Positions 1-8,463 of a DNA stretch of 23,677 nt are shown here, in pieces. The translations under genes and the position numbers were made by a program. The notes beneath the pieces are model-generated. The model did not search any database. It had not been told where the DNA came from and was given only the letters and a program-made list of their open reading frames with translations. Source of the DNA: Terrisporobacter othiniensis. Its GTDB lineage: Bacteria; Bacillota; Clostridia; Peptostreptococcales; Peptostreptococcaceae. The stretch spans positions 1-23,677 of the forward strand of contig NZ_JWHR01000041.1 of the NCBI RefSeq assembly GCF_000808015.1, read 5' to 3'. The number at the start of each line of letters is the position of its first letter. Position 1 is the stretch's first letter.

Positions 1-200
1 AATCATAGTTAGCATTATTAATTACTAAATATAAATATATTCATAAATAAAATGATATTTAAAGTAAAATACTTAAGGAGCGGGTGAAATAAAAGGAAGC
101 ACATTGTTTTTATTTATTATGATTAATTTTTTATAAAAAAATGTATTTGTTAAGGATTTTTAAAAGATTACTTGAATGAGGTAAGTAAAGATTAACGAAA

Positions 201-218
201 AAGTTAAAATAATAACAA
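201..218. promoter_or_regulatory. Putative Rex (redox repressor) operator
   Basis: The sequence AAGTTAA-AATA-ATAACAA matches the Rex consensus TTGTTAA-N4-TTAACAA at 11 of 14 defined positions. Rex is the NADH/NAD+-sensing repressor of many clostridial redox genes, so a site about 100 bases before a transhydrogenase operon makes functional sense. Chance matches are easy in DNA this AT-rich, so the call is tentative. Confidence 0.35.
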
Positions 219-254
219 AATTAGAAGTTTTTTGTTTGCTATAATTTCCTTTTT

Positions 255-288
255 TTGCTAATATTATTAGTAGTACGTTATATATAAT
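255..288 (+). promoter_or_regulatory. Possible sigma-A promoter of the stn operon
   Basis: TTGCTA at 255-260 is followed after 18 bases by TATATA at 279-284, and an overlapping TATAAT lies at 283-288. The ribosome site AGGGGG lies about 20 bases further on, before the ATG at 322. The -35 match is only moderate and AT-rich sequence gives many false -10 boxes. Confidence 0.35.
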
Positions 289-321
289 ATAGATACAATT
301 TTTAAATAGGGGGTAAATTAA

Positions 322-831
322 ATGAGTGAAAAATGCTGTTGCGGGACTGATAAATGTCAAGACTTCAAAGAGCTTGATCCCGTATTAGAAAAATATGCCA
401 AAGTACCTGGTAGTTTAATTACAATATTGCAAAAAACTCAAGATATCTATGGGTACATTTCAATTGATGCAATGAATTATATTTCTGAAGCTACAGGTAT
501 AAAAACAGCCAAAATTTATGGTGTTGCAACATTCTATGCACAGTTCAGATTACAACCAATAGGAAAATATTTGGTAATGTTATGTCAAGGAACTGCATGC
601 CATGTTAATGGTTCTGAGATGATAGAAGAAGCTGTATGTGAATTTTTAGGAATTGAAGATGGGCAAACAACAGAAGATGGAATATTTACATTAAATAATG
701 TTGCATGTTTAGGATGTTGTTCATTAGCACCTGTTATGATGGTTAAAAGTGCAGATGGTGATGAAACTTATGGAAACTTAACTAAAGATTCTGTTAAAGA
801 AATATTAACAGAAATTAGAGAAAGATCATAG
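322..831 (+). CDS. stnC: Stn-type transhydrogenase subunit C (NuoE/HydC-like [2Fe-2S] protein)
   Basis: A 169-residue thioredoxin-fold [2Fe-2S] protein of the NuoE/HydC family. The four cluster ligands are visible as C88-x4-C93 (motif CQGTAC) and C129-x3-C133 (ACLGCC), and the family segment YGVATFYAQF is at 66-75. The N-terminus has an extra cysteine group (C5, C6, C7, C12), so an additional metal site is possible. It starts at ATG after AGGGGG and is followed 13 bases later by the NuoF-like subunit. In electron-bifurcating hydrogenases and Stn this subunit passes electrons to or from the flavin subunit in the cytoplasm. No hydrogenase catalytic subunit is adjacent. The large partner downstream instead carries a GltD/NfnB-like module, which favours Stn over HydABC. 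Confidence 0.8.
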   Translation: MSEKCCCGTDKCQDFKELDPVLEKYAKVPGSLITILQKTQDIYGYISIDAMNYISEATGIKTAKIYGVATFYAQFRLQPIGKYLVMLCQGTACHVNGSEMIEEAVCEFLGIEDGQTTEDGIFTLNNVACLGCCSLAPVMMVKSADGDETYGNLTKDSVKEILTEIRERS

Positions 832-844
832 GGGGTGAAAAGTG

Positions 845-2593
845 ATGAAAGTTATAATCGGTCAAGGTAGTTGTGGTGTTGCAACTGGTGCAAAAAAGAC
901 AGCAGCAGAGTTTGAGAGACTTATTGGAGAAAAAGGGTTAGATATAAAGGTGGATATTACTGGTTGTGTAGGTACTTGTTACCTAGAGCCAATTGTAGAT
1001 ATATATGACGATAATGATGTTATGACAAGATATGTGAAAGTGAAACCTGAATGTGTTTCAGAAATAGTAGAAAAACATCTTGTTAATGGGGAAATAGCTA
1101 ATGATTTAGCAATATCAGATGAAGATAAATTATTTATAGAAAAGCAACAAAGAGTGGTACTTAGAAATTGTGGTTTAATAAATCCAGAAAAAATAGAAGA
1201 ATATATAGCTGTTGGTGGTTATGAAGCAACTAAGAAAGTAGTTACCTCTATGAGTCAAGAAGATGTAATAGAAGAAATAAAAGTTTCAGGACTTAGAGGT
1301 AGAGGTGGAGCAGGTTTCCCAACTTGGTTTAAATGGAATGCTGCACTACAAAATAAAGCAGATCAAAAATACATAGTATGTAATGCAGATGAGGGTGACC
1401 CTGGTGCATTTATGGATAGATCTGTTTTAGAAGGTGACCCACATTCACTTATAGAAGGAATGATTATAGGCGGATATGCAATGGGTGCAACTGAAGGTGT
1501 TATATATGTTCGTGCTGAGTATCCACTAGCTATACATAGACTAGAGATAGCTATGGCTCAAGCTAGAGAAAAAGGATATTTAGGTAAGAATATATTGGGT
1601 TCAGGATTTGATTTTGATTTAAGAATAAAAGCAGGTGCTGGAGCTTTCGTTTGTGGTGAAGAAACTGCACTTATAGCTTCTCTTGAAGGAGAGAGAGGAA
1701 TGCCAAGACTTAAACCACCATTCCCAGCAGCAAAAGGTTATTGGCAAAAACCTACAAATATAAACAACGTGGAAACGTATGCAAACGTTTCTTGGATAAT
1801 AGTTAATGGTGGAGCTGCATTTGGTTCAATGGGAACTGAAAAGAGTAAAGGTACAAAAGTATTCGCTCTTGCAGGAAAAATCAAAAAGGGTGGACTAGTT
1901 GAGGTTCCAATGGGTCTTCCGCTTAAAGATGTTATATTTGGAATAGGTGGAGGAATAAAAAAAGATAAAGCATTCAAGGCTGTTCAAATGGGAGGGCCAT
2001 CTGGTGGTTGCATACCAGCTGCTTTAATAGATACTCCTGTTGATTATGAAAATATTAATAAAACTGGGGCTATAGTTGGTTCTGGTGGTATGATTGTAAT
2101 GGACGAAACTACTTGTATGGTAGATATGGCAAGATATTTCCTAGATTTTACTAGAAAAGAATCTTGCGGTAAATGTAACTACTGTAGAGTTGGTACTAAG
2201 AGAATGCTTGAAATATTAGAAAGAATTACTAAAGGTGAAGGTAAGGATGGAGATATAGAACTTCTTGAAGAATTAGCAATGAAGATAAAAGATGGTTCTA
2301 TGTGTGGACTTGGTCAAACTGCTCCTAACCCTGTTCTTACAACTATTAAATATTTTAGAAATGAATATGAAGACCATATTTACAATAAAAAATGTACAGC
2401 TAAATCATGTAAAGCTTTAATTTCATTTAATATAACTGAAGATTGTAAAGGATGTACAGCTTGTGCTAAAAAATGTCCTGTTGGCGCAATATCTGGTGAA
2501 AAGAAAGAAATGCATGTAATAGATCACGATAAATGTATAAAATGTGGTAAGTGCGAAGAAACTTGTAAATTCGGCGCAATAGTTAGAGACTAG
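845..2593 (+). CDS. stnB: Stn-type transhydrogenase subunit B (NuoF/HydB-like NADH-binding flavoprotein)
   Basis: 582 residues in four parts. An N-terminal [2Fe-2S] thioredoxin-like region has C10, C41 and C45. The NuoF core binds FMN and NAD(H), with GRGGAGFP at 152-159, CNADEGDPGAF from 179, and FVCGEETALIASLEG near 268-282. A [4Fe-4S] site follows (C441, C444, C447, C487). The C-terminus is a two-cluster ferredoxin domain (C534/537/540/544 and C564/567/570/574). This is the HydB layout; FMN in such subunits is the bifurcation centre in the related HydABC enzymes. I chose the ATG at 845 because GGGGGTG ends eight bases before it; an in-frame GTG at 842 is too close. The usual GFPTG is GFPTW here, one residue different from the common glycine-rich loop. 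It sits between StnC and StnA genes in one operon. Confidence 0.82.
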   Translation: MKVIIGQGSCGVATGAKKTAAEFERLIGEKGLDIKVDITGCVGTCYLEPIVDIYDDNDVMTRYVKVKPECVSEIVEKHLVNGEIANDLAISDEDKLFIEKQQRVVLRNCGLINPEKIEEYIAVGGYEATKKVVTSMSQEDVIEEIKVSGLRGRGGAGFPTWFKWNAALQNKADQKYIVCNADEGDPGAFMDRSVLEGDPHSLIEGMIIGGYAMGATEGVIYVRAEYPLAIHRLEIAMAQAREKGYLGKNILGSGFDFDLRIKAGAGAFVCGEETALIASLEGERGMPRLKPPFPAAKGYWQKPTNINNVETYANVSWIIVNGGAAFGSMGTEKSKGTKVFALAGKIKKGGLVEVPMGLPLKDVIFGIGGGIKKDKAFKAVQMGGPSGGCIPAALIDTPVDYENINKTGAIVGSGGMIVMDETTCMVDMARYFLDFTRKESCGKCNYCRVGTKRMLEILERITKGEGKDGDIELLEELAMKIKDGSMCGLGQTAPNPVLTTIKYFRNEYEDHIYNKKCTAKSCKALISFNITEDCKGCTACAKKCPVGAISGEKKEMHVIDHDKCIKCGKCEETCKFGAIVRD

Positions 2594-2610
2594 GGGAGGA
2601 GGATGATAAT

Positions 2611-5600
2611 ATGAATAAATTCAGATTAAATATAGACGGTAAAGAAGTATTTGGTTTACCAGGTCAAACAATTCTTGAAGTTGCAAGAGAAAATGATGTT
2701 TTCATTCCTACTCTATGCTACGATGAAAGAACTAAAATATATGGTTCATGTGGTTTATGTGTAGTTGAAATAGAAGGAATGCCTAAAATGGTGAAAGCTT
2801 GTGCTACTGAAATTTCGCCTAATATGATAATAAAAACTAATACTGAGAGGGTTATAGAATCTAGAAAAACTAACTTAGAGTTATTATTATCTAATCACGT
2901 TGGTGATTGTAGACCACCATGTGTTCTAGCTTGTCCTGCAGGAACTGACTGTCAAGGATATGTTGGATTAATAGCAAATGGAGAATATGATGCTGCTATA
3001 GAATTAATAAAAGATAGAATACCATTACCTGCTGCAATAGGTAGAGTATGTCCTCATCCTTGTGAAGAAAAATGTAGAAGACAACTTATAGAAGAACCAG
3101 TATCTATCGCTTGGTTAAAAAGATATGCTGCTGATAAAGATTTAGAAAGTGAAAATCCATTTATACCAGAAATAGCTGATGAAACTGGAAAATCAGTTGC
3201 TATTATAGGTGGTGGACCAATGGGTCTATCTGCTGCATACTTCTTAAGACAAATGGGACACTCTGTTACTATAATAGAATCTATGCCAAAGCTTGGTGGT
3301 ATGCTTCGTTATGGTATACCAGAATATAGACTTCCAAAAGCTGTTTTAGATGAAGAAATAGCTTTAATAGAAAGTATGGGTGTTAAAATGATACCTAATA
3401 CTAAAGTTGGTGTTGATATACCATTTGAAACTATAAAAGAAGACTATGATGCTGTACTTCTTGGAATAGGTGCTTGGGTATCTACTGGTGTTAGATGCAA
3501 AGGTGAAGATAGTGAAGGAGTTATAGGTGGTATAGACTTCCTTAGAAAAGTTGTTAGAAATGAAGAAATAAAACTTGGTGAAAATGTGGCTATAGTTGGT
3601 GGTGGTAATACTGCAATGGATGCTTGTAGAACTGCTGTAAGACTAGGGGCTAAAAAAGTTTATAATATATATAGAAGAACTAAAAATGAAATGCCAGCTG
3701 ATATGGTAGAAATAGTTGAAGCTGAAGAAGAAGGAGTAATCTTCAAAAATTTAACTAATCCTATTGAAGTTATTGCAGACGAAAATGGAAGAGTAAAACA
3801 AGTAGTACTTCAAGTTATGGAACTTGGTGAGCCTGATAGTTCAGGAAGAAGAAAACCAATACCAGTAGAAGGAAAAACTGAAACTATAGATATAGATACT
3901 ATGATTTTAGCTATAGGTCAAGCAGTAGATGCTTCTAAATTCGAAGGAATGGATAAAACTAGAAAAAATGCCATAGCTTACGATAAAGATACATTTATGA
4001 CTAGTATGGAAGGTGTATTTGCAGGTGGAGACTGTGGTAACGATAAGATATCAATAGCAGTAGAGGCTATAGCAGATGCAAGAAAAGTATCAAACTCTAT
4101 AGATGCTTATTTAAATGGTGAAGTATTAAAATATGAAAAACCATTTGTTGTTGAAAGATTTGATATAACTGAAAAAACATTTGAAGATAGAGAAAGAATG
4201 TGTAGACCAGTTATGGATCAATTAGAAGTAGAGGAGAGAAAAGATAACTTTACTGAAGTAGTATTTGGATATGATGATGATCAAGCACTAAAAGAAGCTT
4301 CTAGATGTTTAGAATGTGGTTGTCATGACTACTTCGAATGTAAATTAATAGATTATGCTAATCAGTATGATGTTCACCCAGAAAGACTTGCTGGTGATAA
4401 AAATGTAATAGAATTTGAAGATGATCATCCATTTATAGTAAGGGACCCTAACAAATGTATACTTTGCGGACTTTGTGTAAGAGTTTGTGATGAAGTTATG
4501 GGTGTTGGTGCTTTAGGTCTTGTTGATAGAGGATTTGATACAGTAGTTAAGCCTTCTCTAGAAAAACCTTTAGCTGAGTCTGGATGTATATCTTGTGGAC
4601 AATGTGTAAGTGTTTGTCCAACAGGAGCACTTCAAGAAAGACAAAGTGTAGTTAAAGAAGTTCCACTAGATACAGATGTAACAGATACAACATGTTCATT
4701 CTGTTCAGTAGGATGTAGCTTACATTTAGAAACTTATGGAGATATGTTAATTAAGTCTAATCCAGATAAAAATGGTCCAGTTAATAAAGGATTATTATGT
4801 GGTAAAGGTAAGTGGGGATTTGATTGTGCTTCATTAGAAGGAAAATTAACTAATCCACTTATAAAAGGTGAAGATGGATTTAGAGAAGCCAATTATCATG
4901 AAGCATTAGTACTTACTGCTAAAAAAGCTGAAAGTATAGCTGCTAAATATGGTAAAGATGCAGTGGCTGTTGCTATATCTGATAGATTTACAAATGAAGA
5001 AGCTTATGTAATGAAAAAATTAGCTGATACAATGGGAGTTAGAACACTTTGCTTTAATAACGTGGAAAGTGGATTAGAAAAAGTTTTAGGTCTTGATGCT
5101 TCTCCTAATACAATAGATGAATTATTATCTACAAATGTAATAGTGGCATTTGGATTTGTAATGGAAAATAACCCAGTAATCCAACTTAAGTTAAAACAAG
5201 CTGCTGAAAATGGAGCAAAAGTATATGTAATAAATCCAGAAGGCTATGCTGTAAATAATTTTGATTTTGCTACAAAGGTTGTATATGTTGAAAATGATGT
5301 TAAGGCTGTTAAAGAAATGGCTAAAGCTTTAATAGAAATAGGCAAAGTATCATCATTAGATAATTTTGAAGAATTTAAAGCTTCACTAGAGGGTGTTTGT
5401 GTAAGTGATGAAATAAAAGAAATAGCAGGTGCTTATGCTAATGCTAAAAAAGCAATGTTAGTATTCCAACAAAATGTGGTATCTGTAGAAGCTGCTACAA
5501 TGATAGCAAATATAGCTTTACTTTCAGGACATATAGGTGCACCTAGAGATGGTATACTTCAAATAAAAGCTAAAAACAATTCACAAGGATTAATAGATAT

Positions 5601-6138
5601 GGGAATTAAAGCTGGAGCAGAAGCTATGGATGGTGTTAAAGCTCTTCTATGCTTTGGAGAAAATCCTATGACTAATTTATCTAACTTAGAATTCTTAATG
5701 GTATTAGATACTCATATGACTGAGACTTGTGATATAGCTGATGTTATATTCCCAGGTACAGGATCAGCTTCAGTAAACGGAACATTTACTAATACAGAAA
5801 GAAGAATTCAAAGTGTAAATGCTGCTATAGATGAAAATGTATTATCTAACTTTGAAGTTGCAGCTGAAATTGCTCATGTATACGAAGTAGATTTTAATTA
5901 TAGAGATAGTGCTGATATAAGCATTGAAATGGAAGATGTTTTACCTAAATATAAATATGCTAAACTTGGAGAAGTATATGGTAACGTATTATCTCCGGTT
6001 GATGCTAAATTTGTAGTTGTAAATGATGGTGAATTTGTAAGTGTTCACAACTGTACAGATAATTTAATGAATGTTATAAATGAAAGATTACCTAAACAAG
6101 TTAAATGTGAACATAAAAATATTGCATATAATGCTTAA
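2611..6138 (+). CDS. stnA: Stn-type transhydrogenase subunit A (NuoG N-domain + GltD/NfnB-like + ferredoxin + FdhF-like fusion)
   Basis: A 1175-residue fusion. Residues 1-70 form a NuoG-type [2Fe-2S] domain (C36, C47, C50, C64). A Cys-rich linker follows (H96, C100, C104, C108, C114, C147, C151, C155). Residues about 190-510 form a GltD/NfnB-like flavoprotein: FAD loop GGGPMG 200-205, NADPH loop GGGNTA 330-335, the 2'-phosphate-type YRRTKNEMPA at 354, and AGGD 471-474. CLECGC begins at 567, then two ferredoxin clusters (C616/619/622/626 and C659/662/665/669). From 695 it resembles formate dehydrogenase alpha (C695, C698, C702, C730). That region is only about 480 residues long and I do not see the catalytic Cys/Sec motif, so it probably binds no molybdopterin, as in NuoG. 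Family knowledge: Stn couples NADPH to NAD+ and ferredoxin. The GltD module gives the NADP(H) site and StnB the NAD(H) site. Confidence 0.8.
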   Translation: MNKFRLNIDGKEVFGLPGQTILEVARENDVFIPTLCYDERTKIYGSCGLCVVEIEGMPKMVKACATEISPNMIIKTNTERVIESRKTNLELLLSNHVGDCRPPCVLACPAGTDCQGYVGLIANGEYDAAIELIKDRIPLPAAIGRVCPHPCEEKCRRQLIEEPVSIAWLKRYAADKDLESENPFIPEIADETGKSVAIIGGGPMGLSAAYFLRQMGHSVTIIESMPKLGGMLRYGIPEYRLPKAVLDEEIALIESMGVKMIPNTKVGVDIPFETIKEDYDAVLLGIGAWVSTGVRCKGEDSEGVIGGIDFLRKVVRNEEIKLGENVAIVGGGNTAMDACRTAVRLGAKKVYNIYRRTKNEMPADMVEIVEAEEEGVIFKNLTNPIEVIADENGRVKQVVLQVMELGEPDSSGRRKPIPVEGKTETIDIDTMILAIGQAVDASKFEGMDKTRKNAIAYDKDTFMTSMEGVFAGGDCGNDKISIAVEAIADARKVSNSIDAYLNGEVLKYEKPFVVERFDITEKTFEDRERMCRPVMDQLEVEERKDNFTEVVFGYDDDQALKEASRCLECGCHDYFECKLIDYANQYDVHPERLAGDKNVIEFEDDHPFIVRDPNKCILCGLCVRVCDEVMGVGALGLVDRGFDTVVKPSLEKPLAESGCISCGQCVSVCPTGALQERQSVVKEVPLDTDVTDTTCSFCSVGCSLHLETYGDMLIKSNPDKNGPVNKGLLCGKGKWGFDCASLEGKLTNPLIKGEDGFREANYHEALVLTAKKAESIAAKYGKDAVAVAISDRFTNEEAYVMKKLADTMGVRTLCFNNVESGLEKVLGLDASPNTIDELLSTNVIVAFGFVMENNPVIQLKLKQAAENGAKVYVINPEGYAVNNFDFATKVVYVENDVKAVKEMAKALIEIGKVSSLDNFEEFKASLEGVCVSDEIKEIAGAYANAKKAMLVFQQNVVSVEAATMIANIALLSGHIGAPRDGILQIKAKNNSQGLIDMGIKAGAEAMDGVKALLCFGENPMTNLSNLEFLMVLDTHMTETCDIADVIFPGTGSASVNGTFTNTERRIQSVNAAIDENVLSNFEVAAEIAHVYEVDFNYRDSADISIEMEDVLPKYKYAKLGEVYGNVLSPVDAKFVVVNDGEFVSVHNCTDNLMNVINERLPKQVKCEHKNIAYNA

Positions 6139-6170
6139 ATTATAAAATACAAATTTTAAATTAACAAATA

Positions 6171-6200
6171 AAAAGGATCACTTTTAAGTGATCCTTTTTT
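6171..6200. terminator. Bidirectional Rho-independent terminator
   Basis: AAAAGGATCACTT and AAGTGATCCTTTT form a near-perfect hairpin, with a T run on the + strand and an A run upstream that serves the - strand. It separates the convergent stnA and lipoprotein genes and can stop both. Confidence 0.9.
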
Positions 6201-6219
6201 AGTTGGTAATTGTTTGGAA

Positions 6220-7254
6220 TTATTTATTGTTTTCTATAGCCTTATCAGCATAAGTTGTTGTTACTAGTGAATCATAAGGTACTTTTTCGTTTAATTCTCC
6301 GCCTTCAATCATAACATCCATTAATCTGTTTAAGCTATCTTCTTTTAGAAGAGGATCTGATGCCCATGCATCTATTTCTTTATATTTATGAGCAACAACT
6401 TCTAGATCTTCTAGTGAATTATCTTCAAAGAATGGTTGCATAGCTTTAGCAATTTCTTTATCAGATGCTTGTTGAACCCATTGTTGACCTTTATATAAGG
6501 CATTAGTAAATCTTTGTATTAAATCAGAATTTTTATCCATATATGATTTAGTAGCACTATAGCAAGTAAAAGGTATTTCACCAGCATCTTGACCAACAGA
6601 TGCTACAATATAACCTGCACCTTCTTTTTCAAGTTGAGTTGCTGTAGGTTCAAATGCAGTAGTATAATCAGCTTCACCAGCAGCAAATGCGCCTGCCATT
6701 ACGCCAAACTGAACATCTGTACGCACCTTCACTTCACCTTTAGATGTATCTTCACCAATAGTTAAATCTTTATTTTTTAATAAGTATTCCAATGTCATTA
6801 GAGGAACTCCACCAGCTCTTCCGCCTAATATTTCTTTTCCTTCTAAATCTTTATAGGTAAAATTATCATTTTTTTCTCTAGATACTATAAAACTTCCATC
6901 TCTTTTAGTTAATTGTGCAAAGTTAATAGCATAATCGTCGCTACCTTGTTTATACACGTATATGGAAGCTTCAGGACCCATAAGACCAATATCAGCTTCT
7001 CCTGAAATTACTGCAGCCATAGTTTTGTCAGCACCTTGTGCATCGATAAGGTCTAATTCAATTCCTTCCTCTTCAAAGAATCCCTTAGTAATTGCTGCAT
7101 ATTGAGGTGCATAGAATACAGAATGTGTTACTTCTGCCACAGTAACTTTATCCAACTCTTTTTCCTTTTTAGCTTCATTGCTTGAAGAACAACCAGTAAG
7201 GCAACAAGCTCCTAGAGAAAGAGCACTTGCAAGAGCAATAATCTTTTTATGCAT
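6220..7254 (-). CDS. SsuA/NMT1-type ABC transporter substrate-binding lipoprotein
   Basis: 344 residues. The signal peptide ends in a lipobox, LTGC, with C22 as the expected lipidated residue, so the protein is anchored outside the membrane. The segments FYAPQYAAITKGFFEEEGI and then GEADIGLMGPEAS are the typical opening of the SsuA/THI5/NMT1 family of receptors (sulfonates, nitrate, thiamine-pyrimidine precursors and similar anions or heterocycles). The substrate cannot be decided from sequence; I do not see the CCCFC motif of fungal THI5 enzymes. No permease or ATPase gene is next to it. The SsuC-like and SsuB-like genes at 14617-16174, on the same strand, are the likely partners. It starts at ATG after GGGGGATGG and has its own promoter. 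Confidence 0.85.
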   Translation of the reverse strand: MHKKIIALASALSLGACCLTGCSSSNEAKKEKELDKVTVAEVTHSVFYAPQYAAITKGFFEEEGIELDLIDAQGADKTMAAVISGEADIGLMGPEASIYVYKQGSDDYAINFAQLTKRDGSFIVSREKNDNFTYKDLEGKEILGGRAGGVPLMTLEYLLKNKDLTIGEDTSKGEVKVRTDVQFGVMAGAFAAGEADYTTAFEPTATQLEKEGAGYIVASVGQDAGEIPFTCYSATKSYMDKNSDLIQRFTNALYKGQQWVQQASDKEIAKAMQPFFEDNSLEDLEVVAHKYKEIDAWASDPLLKEDSLNRLMDVMIEGGELNEKVPYDSLVTTTYADKAIENNK

Positions 7255-7289
7255 ATATCCATCCCCCTATAAATTTGCGATAATATATT

Positions 7290-7318
7290 ATATTAAAAGA
7301 GGTAAGAATGTGTTACAA
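7290..7318 (-). promoter_or_regulatory. Promoter of the SsuA-like lipoprotein gene
   Basis: Read on the - strand, TTGTAA (7313-7318) and TAATAT (7290-7295) are separated by exactly 17 bases. This places a start site about 28 bases before the ATG at 7254. The repeat at 7328-7380 lies upstream of this promoter, so it would not be in the leader RNA. Confidence 0.5.
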
Positions 7319-7327
7319 AAATTTTCT

Positions 7328-7380
7328 TCGCTTAAGCCACTGAGTGGCGCTATGAAATTTTAGGAAACAGATTTGCTAAA
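7328..7380. repeat. Structured intergenic repeat, copy A
   Basis: This segment aligns to 23294-23350. It contains TCGCTT, a hairpin GCCAC-TGA-GTGGC (7336-7348), the invariant core TATGAAATTTTAGG (7351-7364), and a weaker second hairpin (7363-7377). The first stem is kept by a paired C-G to T-A change between the copies. It sits between the - strand promoter of the SsuA-like gene and the LCP operon terminator. I do not recognise the family; an RNA element, a miniature mobile element or an IS remnant are all possible. Confidence 0.6.
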
Positions 7381-7384
7381 AAAT

Positions 7385-7415
7385 AAAAAGAACATATGAA
7401 TTATATGTTCTTTTT
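7385..7415. terminator. Terminator of the LCP operon
   Basis: A perfect 13-bp stem (7385-7397 with 7403-7415) around the loop GAATT is flanked by A and T runs. On the - strand it follows the LCP gene ending at 7437, and it can also work on the + strand. Confidence 0.85.
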
Positions 7416-7436
7416 ATGGTATCTAATATATTTAAT

Positions 7437-8414
7437 TTAATAATTTAATTCTATTTTATTATTTTCATTTAAGTATTTATTGTCTTCCATAGGAATATCA
7501 TCAAAAATAAATTGTTTTAGAACTACTACTGAGTTTTTATCATATAACCATACCCAGCCGGCATCTTTATATTTTCCACCTTTTGAGTGAACCTCGTCGA
7601 TTATAGGGAATTGACCTTGTTTAATAGTACCATTTTTTGAAAGAATATTATATGCTGATGTACCTAAATTTAATAATTCTATAGATCCCATATTAGTACT
7701 TACGCAAGGAAGTAAAGATTTTATTAAATTAGGATAATCTGATATGGAGGTGCTCTTTAATTTTGATGCTACTCCCATTATTACTTTTCTCTGTCTGCCA
7801 TCTCTATAAATTGCACTGTCTATGTCTCTAATTCTACAATAAGATATGGCTTGATAACCAGTTAATGTTTGCATACCAGATCCTGGAATTAACTTCATTT
7901 CACCTTTGTTAGGATTATCATAAGACTCATATGTAGATGGTATGAGCTTATTTACTGCTTTCATTTCTTTTTCTGTTATATCTACTTCCACTCCTCCAAT
8001 TTGTGTGATTACATCCATTAAACCTTCAAAGTCAATTTGAATAAATTTATCAATTTCTATACCAAACTCATTACTTATTGTTTTAAATAATAATTGTTCT
8101 TTACCCCAAAAGTAAGAGGCATTAAGTTTACCCATACCTTCCCCTGGTATTTCAACGTAAGTATCACGTGCTAGAGAAGTTAATTTCACACTACTGTGGG
8201 TATTATCAATAGTAAGTATCATCATACAGTCAGATCTGTATGCACTTTCATTTTCTCTACCATCAGTTCCGAGTAATAATATGTTGGTAACACCATCTAT
8301 TTGTTCACTAGTATTTACATTATTTATTTTGTAATAAAGAAATCCAAAAAGTGCAATAGGTAATAATAAAAGTATTAAAACTAAAGCTATAATAATTTTT
8401 TTTCTACGCGACAT
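7437..8414 (-). CDS. LytR-CpsA-Psr (LCP) family cell-wall ligase
   Basis: 325 residues: one N-terminal membrane helix (about 7-28), then an extracellular LCP catalytic domain. The acidic and arginine residues that hold the polyprenyl pyrophosphate and metal are visible: D51 and R53 in GTDGR, R60 and D62 in RSD, R83 and D84 in SLARD, and further arginines in IYRDGRQRKVI. LCP enzymes transfer glycopolymers such as teichoic acid or capsule from undecaprenyl carriers to peptidoglycan. It is a close paralogue of the next gene upstream, sharing DEVHSKGG/GWVWLYD and a C-terminal LNY, and is probably cotranscribed with it across a 49-base gap. The ribosome site is AGGGGTGA. The glycopolymer cannot be identified; no glycan synthesis genes are nearby. 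Confidence 0.88.
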   Translation of the reverse strand: MSRRKKIIIALVLILLLLPIALFGFLYYKINNVNTSEQIDGVTNILLLGTDGRENESAYRSDCMMILTIDNTHSSVKLTSLARDTYVEIPGEGMGKLNASYFWGKEQLLFKTISNEFGIEIDKFIQIDFEGLMDVITQIGGVEVDITEKEMKAVNKLIPSTYESYDNPNKGEMKLIPGSGMQTLTGYQAISYCRIRDIDSAIYRDGRQRKVIMGVASKLKSTSISDYPNLIKSLLPCVSTNMGSIELLNLGTSAYNILSKNGTIKQGQFPIIDEVHSKGGKYKDAGWVWLYDKNSVVVLKQFIFDDIPMEDNKYLNENNKIELNY

Positions 8415-8463
8415 ATTTTCACCCCTTTATAATAGAACTAAAAATATAATTTATATAAAGTAC

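Larger units (their letters stand above)
1..321. other. AT-rich non-coding leader upstream of the transhydrogenase operon
   Basis: I find no credible gene in these 321 bases. An AAGGAG at 75-80 is followed by GTG AAA TAA, so that ribosome-site-like patch leads only to a two-codon frame. The stretch holds a Rex-operator-like site (201-218) and a plausible promoter close to the first gene, both listed separately. I see no clear terminator for a gene further left and no riboswitch signature I recognise. Confidence 0.6.

Noticed and set aside
75..92. AAGGAG followed by GTG as a small leader gene
   Set aside because: The frame is GTG AAA TAA, two codons only, with no other start in range.
842..844. 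GTG start for the NuoF-like subunit
   Set aside because: It lies only four bases from the ribosome site. The ATG three bases later has better spacing and gives the same protein minus one residue.
5290..6138. StnA C-terminal region as an active formate dehydrogenase
   Set aside because: It is too short for a full molybdopterin enzyme, no Sec or catalytic Cys motif was seen, and the GltD-like and NuoE/NuoF-like partners fit Stn better.
7336..7348. GCCACTG resembles a conserved piece of cobalamin riboswitches
   Set aside because: The rest of the cobalamin riboswitch, including the B12 box, is missing. The bases form a simple 5-bp hairpin, and the segment lies upstream of the only nearby promoter rather than in a leader.
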